From contig NZ_PDEQ01000001.1 of NCBI RefSeq assembly GCF_002554795.1, positions 744,001-808,000 of the forward strand: a DNA stretch of 64,000 bases. The letters run 5' to 3'. The notes below the pieces were generated by a model. It ran no database searches. It was given only the letters and a program-made list of their open reading frames with translations, and had not been told where the DNA came from. Made by a program: the position numbers and the translations under genes. This stretch comes from Longibacter salinarum (GTDB lineage: Bacteria > Bacteroidota > Rhodothermia > Rhodothermales > Salinibacteraceae). Positions 53,381 to 62,286 of this stretch are shown here, one piece after another; position 1 is the first letter of the stretch, and every line of letters begins with the position of its first letter.

Positions 53381-54471
53381 TCGTTGAGGACGACAGCACC
53401 GTACGTGAGTTGCTGAAGTACCGCCTCAACAAAAAGTATGACGTGGCCACAGCAGCTAACGGTGAAGAAGCCCTCGAACAGATCGAACGGAAAACGCCGC
53501 ACCTGATCATCTCGGATATTATGATGCCGAAGATGGACGGGTTTGCCCTGCAGTCCAAGCTGCAGGATGACAAAAACACGCGCGTTATCCCGTTCATTTT
53601 CCTTACTGCCCGGGCCGACGAACCAACGCGGCGGCAGGGCGCGCGCACGGGCGTAGACGATTACATTACGAAGCCGTTCGACATGGAGCAGCTGCTCACG
53701 CGTATCGAGCGGCTCCTGGAACGCATGCAGGTCTTCCAGACGCAGCTGGACGCAGAAATCGGACGCGACTTTTCCAATCGTCTATTGCCGAAAAGCCTAC
53801 CGGAGGTGGACGGATATGAGATCTTCTTCCACTCGGAAGCCCGTGAGCAGGGTGGCGGCGACCTCTTTGACTGGACAAAGGCAGACGACGGAAGCTACTT
53901 CATCACAATCGGTGATGTGATGGGGAAAGGCATCCGGGCGAAGTTTTACGCCTTCAGCTTTCTGAGCTACGTTCGAGCGACCCTTCACACGTTGCTGCAA
54001 GAATCAACCTCGCCCGCCGGCATCCTGGCGCGAATCAATGAGATGTTGCTGACCGACGAGGTGCTTGAGGAGACGTTCGCCTCGTTCCTCCTCTTCAACT
54101 GGGATCCGTCGACACACACGGTCACGTACGCCAACGCGGGTCACTGTCGCCCTGTGATTATCACACCCGACGGAGCGTCTGTAGCCGAACACAGCGATCT
54201 GATTCTCGGTCTCGAGGGAAATGCGTCCTTCAAGGATGAAACGATCCATCTCGATCCCGGCACCGCGCTCATGGCCTATACCGACGGACTTCTAGAGCAC
54301 CCCGTAAATGGACACGACGTGCTCGGCGAAGCAGGCATTCTCGACATCGCTGCACAAACGCTGGATGCAGACAAACCCATCGATGCCTTGCTGAATGAGG
54401 CGCTCTCCCGTGGAAACGACGATTCATTTCACGACGATGTGCTCGTGTACTGGATGCAACGCAACACATAG
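53359..54471 (+). CDS. Response regulator with PP2C-type phosphatase (RsbU/RsbP-like)
   Basis: A 370-residue two-domain protein. Residues 1-120 are a CheY-like receiver: ILIVEDDSTVRELL, phosphoacceptor Asp in LIISDIMMPKMDGF, FLTARAD and DYITKPF. A helical linker precedes the PP2C-like SpoIIE phosphatase (about 150-365), with metal-binding Asp in GGGDLFDW and FITIGDVMGKGIRAK, then LLFNWDPSTHTVTYANAGHCRP and MAYTDGLLE, HDDVLV. Phosphorylation of the receiver should switch on dephosphorylation of the STAS protein. Start ATG 53359 (MAEHAILIVED) overlaps the preceding gene. Confidence 0.94.
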   Translation: MAEHAILIVEDDSTVRELLKYRLNKKYDVATAANGEEALEQIERKTPHLIISDIMMPKMDGFALQSKLQDDKNTRVIPFIFLTARADEPTRRQGARTGVDDYITKPFDMEQLLTRIERLLERMQVFQTQLDAEIGRDFSNRLLPKSLPEVDGYEIFFHSEAREQGGGDLFDWTKADDGSYFITIGDVMGKGIRAKFYAFSFLSYVRATLHTLLQESTSPAGILARINEMLLTDEVLEETFASFLLFNWDPSTHTVTYANAGHCRPVIITPDGASVAEHSDLILGLEGNASFKDETIHLDPGTALMAYTDGLLEHPVNGHDVLGEAGILDIAAQTLDADKPIDALLNEALSRGNDDSFHDDVLVYWMQRNT

Positions 54472-54630
54472 GTTAGCGCAAGCCCGATTCCCGATTAGGC
54501 ACCCGACGGCGGATGCGTGTTGCACTGACGGCACGTTATCCGCCGTTTCCCTGTCCGCGCCGTCAGCTAACGGTCCGGCCGTGCATCCTGATGATCATTT
54601 ACGCCTTCTCTTCTCCGCTCCATCCGATCC

Positions 54631-55578
54631 ATGAGTCATCACTCCCGACGCTGGGGATCTGTTTTCGCGGCCCTTATCCTGACTCTATTACTTGGGGCAT
54701 GCGACACGTCGGATGTCTCCTCCATTCCGAACGAGTCGGTCCGATCGCTGATGCGTTCGCTGCAGGAAATGTCGACCTTCTCTGCGATCGTCGAAGCGGA
54801 TTCCAGTCTCGCAAATCGGCTGGACGAAGACGGCTCATTCACGGTTCTCCTCCCCCGCGATGCGGCATTTGAGGGAATACAACGGGATACGGTCGTCGGC
54901 GATATTGGCATCCGTGACCTGGTCTCTCAACATCACATCATCGAAGGAATGGCGCTTTATGCCGGTGACATCACGGATGGACTCACGGTCACAACGATGG
55001 ACGGTGCATCGATCGCGTTTTCCACGTCCGACGGACTCACCGTAGACGGTGCTCGCATCGTGACATCAGATATCACCGCGTCGAACGGGGTCATCCACGT
55101 CCTTGACGAAGCCATGCTCGGCCGCCTGAACGCGATGCAACGCGTCGTTATCCAAGAGGACCTGCTCGTTCTCGAAAACGCGGTGGACCTCGCAGGTCCT
55201 GAGATCGTGGGCCCGCTTCAAGGCTCTGGTGGATCAATCACGCTCTTTGCACCAACGAATGATGCGTTCGTCGCTAACGTTGACAGCAGTGACGATGGAT
55301 CAATCAGTGAAGATGAACTGGGACTTCTCGACCTGAATCGCGTTCTCGCCACCCATATTGTCTCCGGGACCTATCCAACGTCACAGATCCCTACCTCGCC
55401 CACCGAGCTTCAGACCCTCTCTGGCGACGCGATCGAAGCCGTGCGCGATCCTGACACGGGTGAAGTCACGATCACGCTCTCGGACGGGACGATAGCCTCC
55501 ATAGAACGCGCCGATATCACCGTTCAAAACGGAGTCGTTCATACGGTCGATAGCCTCCTCGTCCCTCGCTCCCGTTGA
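54631..55578 (+). CDS. Fasciclin-domain lipoprotein
   Basis: A 315-residue lipoprotein with signal VFAALILTLLLGAC (Cys at about residue 24). Two fasciclin (FAS1) domains follow: about 38-175 (MSTFSAIVEADSSLANRLDEDGSFTVLLPRDAAFEGI, then VSQHHIIEGMALYAGDI and ITASNGVIHVLDEAML) and about 170-310 (SITLFAPTNDAFVANV, then VLATHIVSGTYPTSQIPTSPTELQTLSGDAIEAV and DITVQNGVVHTVDSLLVP). It should be anchored to a membrane and mediate adhesion or surface contacts. No neighbours share the strand closely except the preceding signalling genes, 160 bp away. Confidence 0.93.
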   Translation: MSHHSRRWGSVFAALILTLLLGACDTSDVSSIPNESVRSLMRSLQEMSTFSAIVEADSSLANRLDEDGSFTVLLPRDAAFEGIQRDTVVGDIGIRDLVSQHHIIEGMALYAGDITDGLTVTTMDGASIAFSTSDGLTVDGARIVTSDITASNGVIHVLDEAMLGRLNAMQRVVIQEDLLVLENAVDLAGPEIVGPLQGSGGSITLFAPTNDAFVANVDSSDDGSISEDELGLLDLNRVLATHIVSGTYPTSQIPTSPTELQTLSGDAIEAVRDPDTGEVTITLSDGTIASIERADITVQNGVVHTVDSLLVPRSR

Positions 55579-55622
55579 TGTATCTCGATTACATCACACA
55601 TCACACGTTGTCTGTCAAATAG

Positions 55623-55673
55623 AAACGGACCGGCACAACCTGCGAATTTGTGGCAGGTCGATCCGGTCCGTTT
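55623..55673. terminator. Intrinsic terminator after the fasciclin gene
   Basis: An 11-bp stem AAACGGACCGG/CCGGTCCGTTT (55623-55633 and 55663-55673) with inner pairing (ACCTGC with GCAGGT). It is flanked by A- and T-rich bases, 45 bp after the fasciclin stop, and it can also end the convergent acetyltransferase transcript. Confidence 0.75.
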
Positions 55674-55726
55674 GCGTTCGTTCGTAGCACGAACGCGCCC
55701 TCGCTGAAGAGATGGCCGTCGTCGTC

Positions 55727-56323
55727 TCAGGCCGCTTCTTCGAGGGCATTGGCGTATTCCATTTCGCTGTGCTCTCCTTCGAGCATTGCAAAACTCACCT
55801 TGTCGTAGTACTCCCCCTCGCGGTATAGGTAATCACGGGCAACTCCCTCCCGTTGAAAACCCATTCCCTGTACGAGGTCGCGCCAGGCAGTGTTGTACTC
55901 GAACGTCTCCGCACTCACACGATGGAGTCCGAGGTGCTGAAAGCAGAATTCGAGGAGCAAGGCCATCGACTCGCGTCCATATCCCTCGCCCCAGTATTCG
56001 CGGTCACCGATCGTGATGCCGATCAAACCGTGCTTGTTATGCTCGCTAATTCGAGCGACATACGCGATACCGATTAACGTGCCGTTCGCATGGATCTCAA
56101 AGTCTCGATGCGAGGCGGAAGGGTTCTCACACATCTTTTCGAACCGCTTCTTGAACTGCCCGAACGTCTCCTTCTCGTACGGGATCTCACTATCGAGACG
56201 ATTGAGCTCTGGATCATTATTCCAGCGGAAGTGCGTGTAAATGTTCTCCATCTGGAGAGGCGTAAAGCGAACCCGGCCGCGTTCGAGGGGGGCGGCGTCA
56301 CGGGCTGTTACAGGTGTGCTCAT
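55727..56323 (-). CDS. GNAT-family N-acetyltransferase (RimJ/RimL-like)
   Basis: A 198-residue acetyltransferase. The core runs from RVRFTPLQMENIYTHFRWNNDPELNRLDSEIPY through DFEIHANGTLIGIAYVARISEHNKHGLIGITIGDREYWGEGYGRESMALLLEFCFQHLGLHRVSAETFEYN, with the acetyl-CoA loop G-E-G-Y-G-R. The final LVQGMGFQREGVARDYLYREGEYYDKVSFAML closes the domain. It probably acetylates an amine of a protein, aminoglycoside or amino acid; substrate unknown. I chose ATG 56321-56323 (MSTPVTARDAAPL); the next Met upstream adds eight residues. Convergent to the fasciclin gene. Confidence 0.9.
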   Translation of the reverse strand: MSTPVTARDAAPLERGRVRFTPLQMENIYTHFRWNNDPELNRLDSEIPYEKETFGQFKKRFEKMCENPSASHRDFEIHANGTLIGIAYVARISEHNKHGLIGITIGDREYWGEGYGRESMALLLEFCFQHLGLHRVSAETFEYNTAWRDLVQGMGFQREGVARDYLYREGEYYDKVSFAMLEGEHSEMEYANALEEAA

Positions 56324-56629
56324 AGACTTGGAAGCGCTTCCGATCATAGGAGTGTCGGGAATGGGGAAGCTCTCGCTTCAACTGGCAAAAACAGAGTCGC
56401 CAGCACGGATGGAGAGATCCGCGCGTAAGAAAGCTACCCACCGTGTTCATCAGACGGGTGAGGCTTTCCACAGTTCGGCGGGTCGCTTACGTTCGCGTCG
56501 GTTACGGAAGGTTAGGCGCAGAGATTTCGCCGAGAAGGGGTCTCAACAACTTCTGTTTTCTCCAACCCTAATGTCGGGAATTCTCTGAATGCAATGCGAA
56601 CACGTGAGCTTCGTCTTGTTAACTCAGTG
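56324..56629. other. Intergenic region between menE and the acetyltransferase gene
   Basis: 306 bp with no recognised gene. A short imperfect hairpin (ACCC/GGGT, 56430-56453) is the only structure seen. The promoter of the acetyltransferase should lie in its left part. Confidence 0.35.
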
Positions 56630-58105
56630 TTACCGCAACTTACGTGCCGCCGCTTCCAGAACCTCGTAGTCGACTTTCATGCGCTGTGCTACAGCAGAAT
56701 CGGGCATGACGTGAATGGCATCCGGTATTTTGTATCCGGGGAGAACCCCGCGTAACTCAGGTACAAGGTCCCTGCGATCAGCGCCTGAGTCCCACCGAAC
56801 GAACGCAACGGGACGACGACCAAATTCCTCGTCCGGTACCCCAACGACCGCAGCTCGACGAACGCCCTCCAACCGTTCGAGCTCCTTTTCGATTTCCTCC
56901 GGTTGAATGTTTTCTCCTCCGGAAATGATGAGTCGATCGGCTCGACCGGTAACACATAAACGCCCGTTGTCATCAAGGTACCCGAGATCCCCCGTTGCAA
57001 ACCAGCCACCCGTCGTGCGTGCGTCGTCAAGCTCCCCCGTGGCCCCGGCATTAGTTGCATACCCCGCAAAGAGCGTCCGACCGCGAACGTATATCGCTCC
57101 CTCCCGAATTTCTAGCTCTCGATGTGGGAGAAGAAAGCCCGACGTTGCCAACGTCTTCCGATCCGCAGCAGGAGGCGTGGTCGTGATCTGCGAACTCATC
57201 TCCGTGCTCCCGTAACTCGTGTGGACCGGCCATCCATAGGACACGGCACGATCAAGGAATTCAGCCGGGATAGCACTTCCACCGATAAGGGCAGCCGAGA
57301 CCGAACCCATCACATTACTTTCTGTCGGAGCATCCAGGAGACGACGAAGCTGGGTCGCTACCATCGATACGTGTGTAGGGCGAAAATCGATTACTGCCTG
57401 GGAAAAAGACGCTTCCGGGTTTGGCATCGCAATGGCCGCGCCGGCAAGGGCCGTCCGAAACAGAATCGCGAGTCCCCCGACGTGGTACAGCGGGAGTGAC
57501 GCCAGCCATGTGTCACCTAGACCAAGCGGTATGTTCTCTGCCGAACCTCGTGCACTATAAACGTGATTCCCGAGCGTGTGAACAGCAATCTTGGGTCGAC
57601 CGGTACTTCCCGAGGTAAATACGCCTGTAGCGCGCGCATCCAGCGGAAGGTGCGTCGGACGCATCTCGGAGGCCTCCCCGAGCGCCGGGGTCTCCCCCGG
57701 CTCCGCACTGAGAGAATCCAGAGCGACGGCGCGCATGCTCTCGTTCAATGCTTGTGTTACCACGTTCTCACTGTGCGCCACCAGTAGATCAGCTCCTACA
57801 CGTCTAGACTGAGTGAGAAGCCGTTCAGCCGGATGCCGCGTATTCAGCGGACACGCAATGCCGCCAATGCGCCAAACGGCCCAGAGTAGCGCAACGGTGT
57901 TAACCGTCTTCGGTGCTTCGATGGCGATGACTGTTTCCGGTGCACACCCGATGCCGAGAAGGCGATGTTCGATACTCGTGATCCAGCCATCAAGCTGCCG
58001 ATAGGTCCACGTCCGTTCGCCGGTAATCACAGCGGGGCGTTCCGGTGACGTCTGGGCATACCTAGCGATGGGATCATGGAGGTGAGGCACGGTTCGGTCG
58101 GTCAC
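56630..58105 (-). CDS. menE: o-Succinylbenzoate--CoA ligase MenE
   Basis: MenE is an adenylate-forming ligase that activates o-succinylbenzoate with CoA. The 491-residue product has the P-loop-like TGVFTSGSTGRPKIAVHT (about residue 164), HTSYGSTEMSSQI, GWFATGDLGYLDDNGRLCVTGRADRLIISGGENIQPEEIE and the catalytic-lysine end AQRMKVDYEVLE. Similarity to general acyl-CoA ligases is normal, but its place in the men cluster supports the role. The 122-bp gap after menC leaves room for regulation. It is last in the gene order menD-menH-menA-menC-menE. Confidence 0.9.
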   Translation of the reverse strand: MTDRTVPHLHDPIARYAQTSPERPAVITGERTWTYRQLDGWITSIEHRLLGIGCAPETVIAIEAPKTVNTVALLWAVWRIGGIACPLNTRHPAERLLTQSRRVGADLLVAHSENVVTQALNESMRAVALDSLSAEPGETPALGEASEMRPTHLPLDARATGVFTSGSTGRPKIAVHTLGNHVYSARGSAENIPLGLGDTWLASLPLYHVGGLAILFRTALAGAAIAMPNPEASFSQAVIDFRPTHVSMVATQLRRLLDAPTESNVMGSVSAALIGGSAIPAEFLDRAVSYGWPVHTSYGSTEMSSQITTTPPAADRKTLATSGFLLPHRELEIREGAIYVRGRTLFAGYATNAGATGELDDARTTGGWFATGDLGYLDDNGRLCVTGRADRLIISGGENIQPEEIEKELERLEGVRRAAVVGVPDEEFGRRPVAFVRWDSGADRRDLVPELRGVLPGYKIPDAIHVMPDSAVAQRMKVDYEVLEAAARKLR

Positions 58106-58227
58106 TCCGTCAGAGAATGATTGGAACGTCAGATTTGATCAACTCGGATGTTTCTCTTCCCCCAGCATCCATGGTCATCGAGAACACACGACGTATCGCC
58201 CCAAACATCGACACGACAAAGGCCCTG

Positions 58228-59301
58228 TCAGATCTGTGTTGGAAGGGCCTGCCAGAGTTCGTCAACGTCGATGGTAGGACCTTGAATGGGAAGCAATTCC
58301 TCGGTAACATCTGCGGCGAGACGGCGGTATGTGTCCAGGCCAGCCGGAATGTCCCTGTCCCCAAGAACTGCAGCGAGCATAGCCAGTCCGGCGAGTCCAA
58401 CCCCAGACTCGTACGAGGAGCTAATCACAACCTCTACACCGGCATCGCGAATCGCCCGCTCCAGCCGAATTGTGCCGAGGAGACCGATCAATGAGGGCTT
58501 AACAACAAACGCCGCGGCAAAACGATCTTTCGTGAGTTCATCGACTGACTTTTCGCGCGTAGACTCGTCCAGCGCCACCGGCACGCCGGTGGCCATCGAC
58601 CACCTCCGTAGATGCTTCGGCGATGAAAGCGGCTCTTCGAGATAGGAGATCGGCGTGTCTTCGAGTGCTTCCGCGAACGAAGTTGCCTCCTCGACGGTCC
58701 AGGCACGATTCGCATCCAGTCGAAGTTCAACGGTCTCTTCCCACATCGCGTATAGCCTGCGGATCGCGGCGGCTTCCGCATGGAGGTCGTGGCGCCCGAC
58801 CTTAACCTTCACGGCTCGATAGCCGCCCGGCCCGGTTTCGAGATTCGATGCCGACTCGACGATCTCATCGGGCGTCCCCATCAACAGGGCGTTGAGGGAC
58901 ACCTTCGACCGTGCGGTTGGCCGAATCCACTCGATGAGACGTTTAGACTGGCTTTTCGCGACGGCGGATGCGAGCGCCTGCTCGAGGCCGAACCGAACGG
59001 ATGGGATCGACGACGAGGGAAGCGTCTTCAGGTGCCCGAGACGTGAGTCACGAGGTAGTTCTCTTCCCTCCCAGCTCGGTATAATCGAGTGGAGAGCAGA
59101 TATCGCCTCCTCGACCGTTTCTCGGCTGAATCCTGGAAGAGGTGCGACATCGCCGACGCCAAACACTGTAACGTCCCCGGCGCGAAATACCGCCTGAACG
59201 AGGCATCCGTGTCGCTGGTCAATCTCCATGCCTCCGAGGTCAATCGGCGCCGCAAGCGGGAGCGCATACGGACGCACCTCGATTCGTTCAATCATCGGCA
59301 T
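58228..59301 (-). CDS. menC: o-Succinylbenzoate synthase MenC
   Basis: MenC dehydrates SHCHC to o-succinylbenzoate. The 357-residue enolase-superfamily protein has the N-terminal capping domain (VRPYALPLAAPIDLG) and the barrel with AVKVKVGRH (catalytic Lys), ELRLDANRAWT (metal Asp), ISYLEEPL (metal Glu), VALDESTRE (metal Asp) and FVVKPSLIGLLG (second catalytic Lys). These are the five key residues of the family. Start is ATG 59299-59301 (MPMIERIEV); a second Met two residues later is possible. It follows menA by 48 bp. Confidence 0.93.
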   Translation of the reverse strand: MPMIERIEVRPYALPLAAPIDLGGMEIDQRHGCLVQAVFRAGDVTVFGVGDVAPLPGFSRETVEEAISALHSIIPSWEGRELPRDSRLGHLKTLPSSSIPSVRFGLEQALASAVAKSQSKRLIEWIRPTARSKVSLNALLMGTPDEIVESASNLETGPGGYRAVKVKVGRHDLHAEAAAIRRLYAMWEETVELRLDANRAWTVEEATSFAEALEDTPISYLEEPLSSPKHLRRWSMATGVPVALDESTREKSVDELTKDRFAAAFVVKPSLIGLLGTIRLERAIRDAGVEVVISSSYESGVGLAGLAMLAAVLGDRDIPAGLDTYRRLAADVTEELLPIQGPTIDVDELWQALPTQI

Positions 59302-59349
59302 GCCAGACGGAGTCGAGGTCGTAGATGCGATGGGAAATCACGTTGTAAG

Positions 59350-60240
59350 CTAGATATTCCAGCCGATCGAGAAAAGAAGCGCCCAGAGCACGAGGAGTCG
59401 CCCAGTGGCTCCCAGGAGCGGGTTGAGCTTGCGTGGATCCGTCGTTGCTTGGAGGATACGGACCGGCTGAATCGCCAGCGGTAACGCAACCATAGCTACC
59501 ATGGCCCACGGATGCGCGCCGGTGACCGCGTACAGGATGGCCGGAATGCCGAACGCGAGGAGAAGGCAGATCGCGTAAAAGTAGACCCCCACACGTCGAC
59601 CGAGCCGAACCACGAGCGTTCGCTTACGAGCGTTACGGTCGCCTTCCACGTCGCGGATGTTGTTGACGAGCAAAATGGCGACGGCAAGGAGCCCCGGTCC
59701 GGCTCCAGCAAAAAGCACCTCCCAGCTTACGGACAACGCCTGAACGTAATACGTGCCTCCGACGGCCACAGGCCCGAAAAACACGAATACGAATAGATCG
59801 GCTGCGCCCATATACGCCAGTGAGTAGCGCCCCCCGGTATACCATAGCGCCGAGAGGATCGAGGCGATGCCGATTGCTAGAATGGGCCAACCGCCTCGCC
59901 AGATCAAGTAAAGCCCCGCAAGAACCGCGACGGCAAAAACAGCTATTGTCGCGAACCGCATCGTTTCTGGATCGACGAGTCCCGCCTGCGTGACGCGTTC
60001 TGGACCCACCCGCTCCTCCGTGTCCGTTCCCTTCAGGTAATCGTGATAGTCGTTATGAAAGTTGACTCCAACCTGAATGAGAATGGCACTAATCAGCGCG
60101 CATGTAGCGGAAAGGAGGTGTAGACTTCCGGCCTCGAGAGCCATGGCCGTACCGACCAGAACCGGGGCGATTGCCGCACCAAGCGTTTTCGGGCGGGCTG
60201 CCTGTATCCATACGGTGGGCCGGGCGCGGCTCGTCTGCAT
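59350..60240 (-). CDS. menA: 1,4-dihydroxy-2-naphthoate polyprenyltransferase MenA
   Basis: MenA joins a polyprenyl chain to DHNA in the inner membrane to make demethylmenaquinone. The 296-residue UbiA-superfamily protein has about nine helices. The prenyl-diphosphate motif is NFHNDYHDYLKGTDTEERVGPERVTQAG (first Asp-rich motif, about 63-90) and the second is LLVNNIRDVEGDRNARKRTL. The N-terminus WIQAARPKTLGAAIAPVLVG is typical of MenA. It lies 11 bp after menH and 48 bp before menC, so the genes probably form one transcript. Confidence 0.94.
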   Translation of the reverse strand: MQTSRARPTVWIQAARPKTLGAAIAPVLVGTAMALEAGSLHLLSATCALISAILIQVGVNFHNDYHDYLKGTDTEERVGPERVTQAGLVDPETMRFATIAVFAVAVLAGLYLIWRGGWPILAIGIASILSALWYTGGRYSLAYMGAADLFVFVFFGPVAVGGTYYVQALSVSWEVLFAGAGPGLLAVAILLVNNIRDVEGDRNARKRTLVVRLGRRVGVYFYAICLLLAFGIPAILYAVTGAHPWAMVAMVALPLAIQPVRILQATTDPRKLNPLLGATGRLLVLWALLFSIGWNI

Positions 60241-60251
60241 GTAGATCGGCG

Positions 60252-61031
60252 TCAGTTGCGGGACAAAAAGTATACGAGATGCGAGAGGAAAGCCTGCGGG
60301 CGCTCGGCGTGCACGTTGTGCCCGGCGTCCGGGACAATGACGGTTTCCATGCGGCGAGAGCCGACGGCCATATACCGCGTGGTTTTGACGTATTTATCGT
60401 CGAGTGCACCCGTGCAGGCTAGCGTTGGAATATCCATCTCCTTCAGGCGTTCCCAGAGCGACGGCTGCCCTCCTACACTCATTCCGATCAACGCACGCGC
60501 GAGGTCATCCGGGTCGTTCTTTGCCCGCTTCGTAATCATCGACTCGACCAAATCATAGCGAGCCAGTGATTTGAACAGCGGCATGCGGTACCATTCCTTC
60601 AAAAAGCCGGACAGATCGTTCTGGATCCGCGCGCTTCGCTCTTTGTCCACCGCGAGACGCGCGTCCCGATCTGCGGACGAGGTGAGACCCGGTGACGCGG
60701 ACTCCAGAACCAGCGACCGAACGCGCTCGGGGTGATTCATTGCAAAATAGAGTGCCACGCGCCCGCCCATCGAGTATCCAACCAAATGGCAATCTTGGAT
60801 CCCCGCATCATCGAGAACGTCGGCTAAGCTTTGCGTCGCTCCTTCCATCGAGTAGACGTACGAAGGCAACCCCGTAGATTGGCCGTGTCCGGGTAAATCG
60901 ACACGTATGCAGTGTGCATCGTCAGAAAGGGCATCCGTGATCTCATCCCAGTCAGATGAGTCACCCATAAATCCGTGTAGAAAGCAGACAACTGGTTTTT
61001 CCGTACAACCGGTAGTGGTGTAGTTCAGCAT
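60252..61031 (-). CDS. menH: SHCHC synthase-like alpha/beta hydrolase MenH
   Basis: A 259-residue alpha/beta-hydrolase that should eliminate pyruvate from SEPHCHC to form SHCHC. It has VCFLHGFMGDSSDWDEI, the nucleophile elbow LVGYSMGGRVALYFAM with Ser in GYSMGG, a helical lid and the C-terminal GHNVHAERPQAFLSHLV with catalytic His, plus the Asp in LACTGALDDKY. The sequence VDLPGHGQS is usual for MenH. I chose ATG 61029-61031 (MLNYTTTGCTEKP); 16 residues upstream are unlike the family. Its place in the men operon favours MenH over a generic hydrolase. Confidence 0.86.
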   Translation of the reverse strand: MLNYTTTGCTEKPVVCFLHGFMGDSSDWDEITDALSDDAHCIRVDLPGHGQSTGLPSYVYSMEGATQSLADVLDDAGIQDCHLVGYSMGGRVALYFAMNHPERVRSLVLESASPGLTSSADRDARLAVDKERSARIQNDLSGFLKEWYRMPLFKSLARYDLVESMITKRAKNDPDDLARALIGMSVGGQPSLWERLKEMDIPTLACTGALDDKYVKTTRYMAVGSRRMETVIVPDAGHNVHAERPQAFLSHLVYFLSRN

Positions 61032-61318
61032 GAACGATAAGCAATTCACAAAAGGGAGATTCGGAGACCTCGTTATCAAGCCTCCGGGACCACGACGGAA
61101 CTATGTCGAATCCGCGCGGGGCCGCATCATGGCGGTAATCCGGCAATCTGGTAGCGTCCCCTCTCAACCGAATTATACGACCCTGCGTGACCGGTGTGCG
61201 GGGACACCACAGCAAGGCACATCGTAACACGTCCGTTTCTGCCGACTTTGGTTATCAATAACGGAAGGTCATACGTTTACACCTATCTCGTCTGTTCTGC
61301 TCCCAACCTGCTCAAAAG

Positions 61319-62245
61319 ATGCTTTCTCGCCGAAGATTTATTACAATCAGTGGTGCTTTACTTGCTGCATCCGCGGTCAAATGTCCAACTTTTGCCCGCA
61401 GCAAAACATTTGTTGACAAAATAACGGAGTTGAGACGCGGTGTCGGTACCTACGTCGCTAACGGAGGCACCATCGGCTGGATGCTCCGAGAAGACCAACT
61501 CGTTATTGTCGACACCCAGTACGATCGTACCGCTGAATCAACAATAACAACGTTCGAGGACCACAGAGGTAACGCGGCCGACCCTCTCTTCAACCTCCTC
61601 ATTAACACGCATCATCATGGAGATCATACGGGCGGAAACGCGGCCATGATGCCTCACGCAGGTCGGTCCGTCGCTCACGAAGCGTGCGTCCGCCTTCAAA
61701 ACGCGTCATCTGACGCCGACGACGCTGCTATCGCCGAAACGACGTTCGCTGACGAATGGTCGACGGACGTGGCCGACGAAACGGTCTCCCTCCACCACGA
61801 CGGTCCGGCCCACACCGGAGGCGATGCGACGATCTTTTTCGAACGGGCAAACATCGTCCATACCGGCGATCTCGTGTTTAACCGTGTCGTTCCCTTCATT
61901 GACGTGGACGGCGGAGCCCACGTAGAAAACTGGATCTCGACGCTCGAAACCCTTCACGACCGCTACGATGACGATACACAGTTCATCTTCGGACACGGCC
62001 ATCCGGATCACGGCATCATCGGCTCACGCGCCGGACTGTTGCAGATGCGCGACTACTTGACGGCTCTGAGCGAGTTCGTCCAGGCAAAACGGGCCGAAGG
62101 CGTCGACCTCGGAACGCTCAAGAAGGAAACGAATCTGCCGGGATTCGAGGAGTACTCTTCGGACGACTGGCCGCTGCCACTCGCACAAAACCTGGAAGCG
62201 GTGTATCGCGAGCAGATGGGCAATACGCCCGCAACATCTTCCTAA
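61319..62245 (+). CDS. Tat-exported MBL-fold metallohydrolase
   Basis: A 308-residue protein with a twin-arginine-type signal (SRRRFITISGALLAASAV) and a metallo-beta-lactamase domain. The metal motif is NTHHHGDHTGGNAAM (HxHxDH), followed by HTGGDATIFF, VHTGDLVFN and FGHGHPDHG. It should be exported folded with bound metal; the substrate is unknown. It is read in the opposite direction to the men genes and sits between menD and menH, splitting the menaquinone cluster. The TTATTAC-rich first codons differ from GC-rich neighbours, but the rest matches. Confidence 0.88.
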   Translation: MLSRRRFITISGALLAASAVKCPTFARSKTFVDKITELRRGVGTYVANGGTIGWMLREDQLVIVDTQYDRTAESTITTFEDHRGNAADPLFNLLINTHHHGDHTGGNAAMMPHAGRSVAHEACVRLQNASSDADDAAIAETTFADEWSTDVADETVSLHHDGPAHTGGDATIFFERANIVHTGDLVFNRVVPFIDVDGGAHVENWISTLETLHDRYDDDTQFIFGHGHPDHGIIGSRAGLLQMRDYLTALSEFVQAKRAEGVDLGTLKKETNLPGFEEYSSDDWPLPLAQNLEAVYREQMGNTPATSS

Positions 62246-62286
62246 TCCGATTTCGTTAACCGTAACCGGGCGCTCATTGCACCCTG

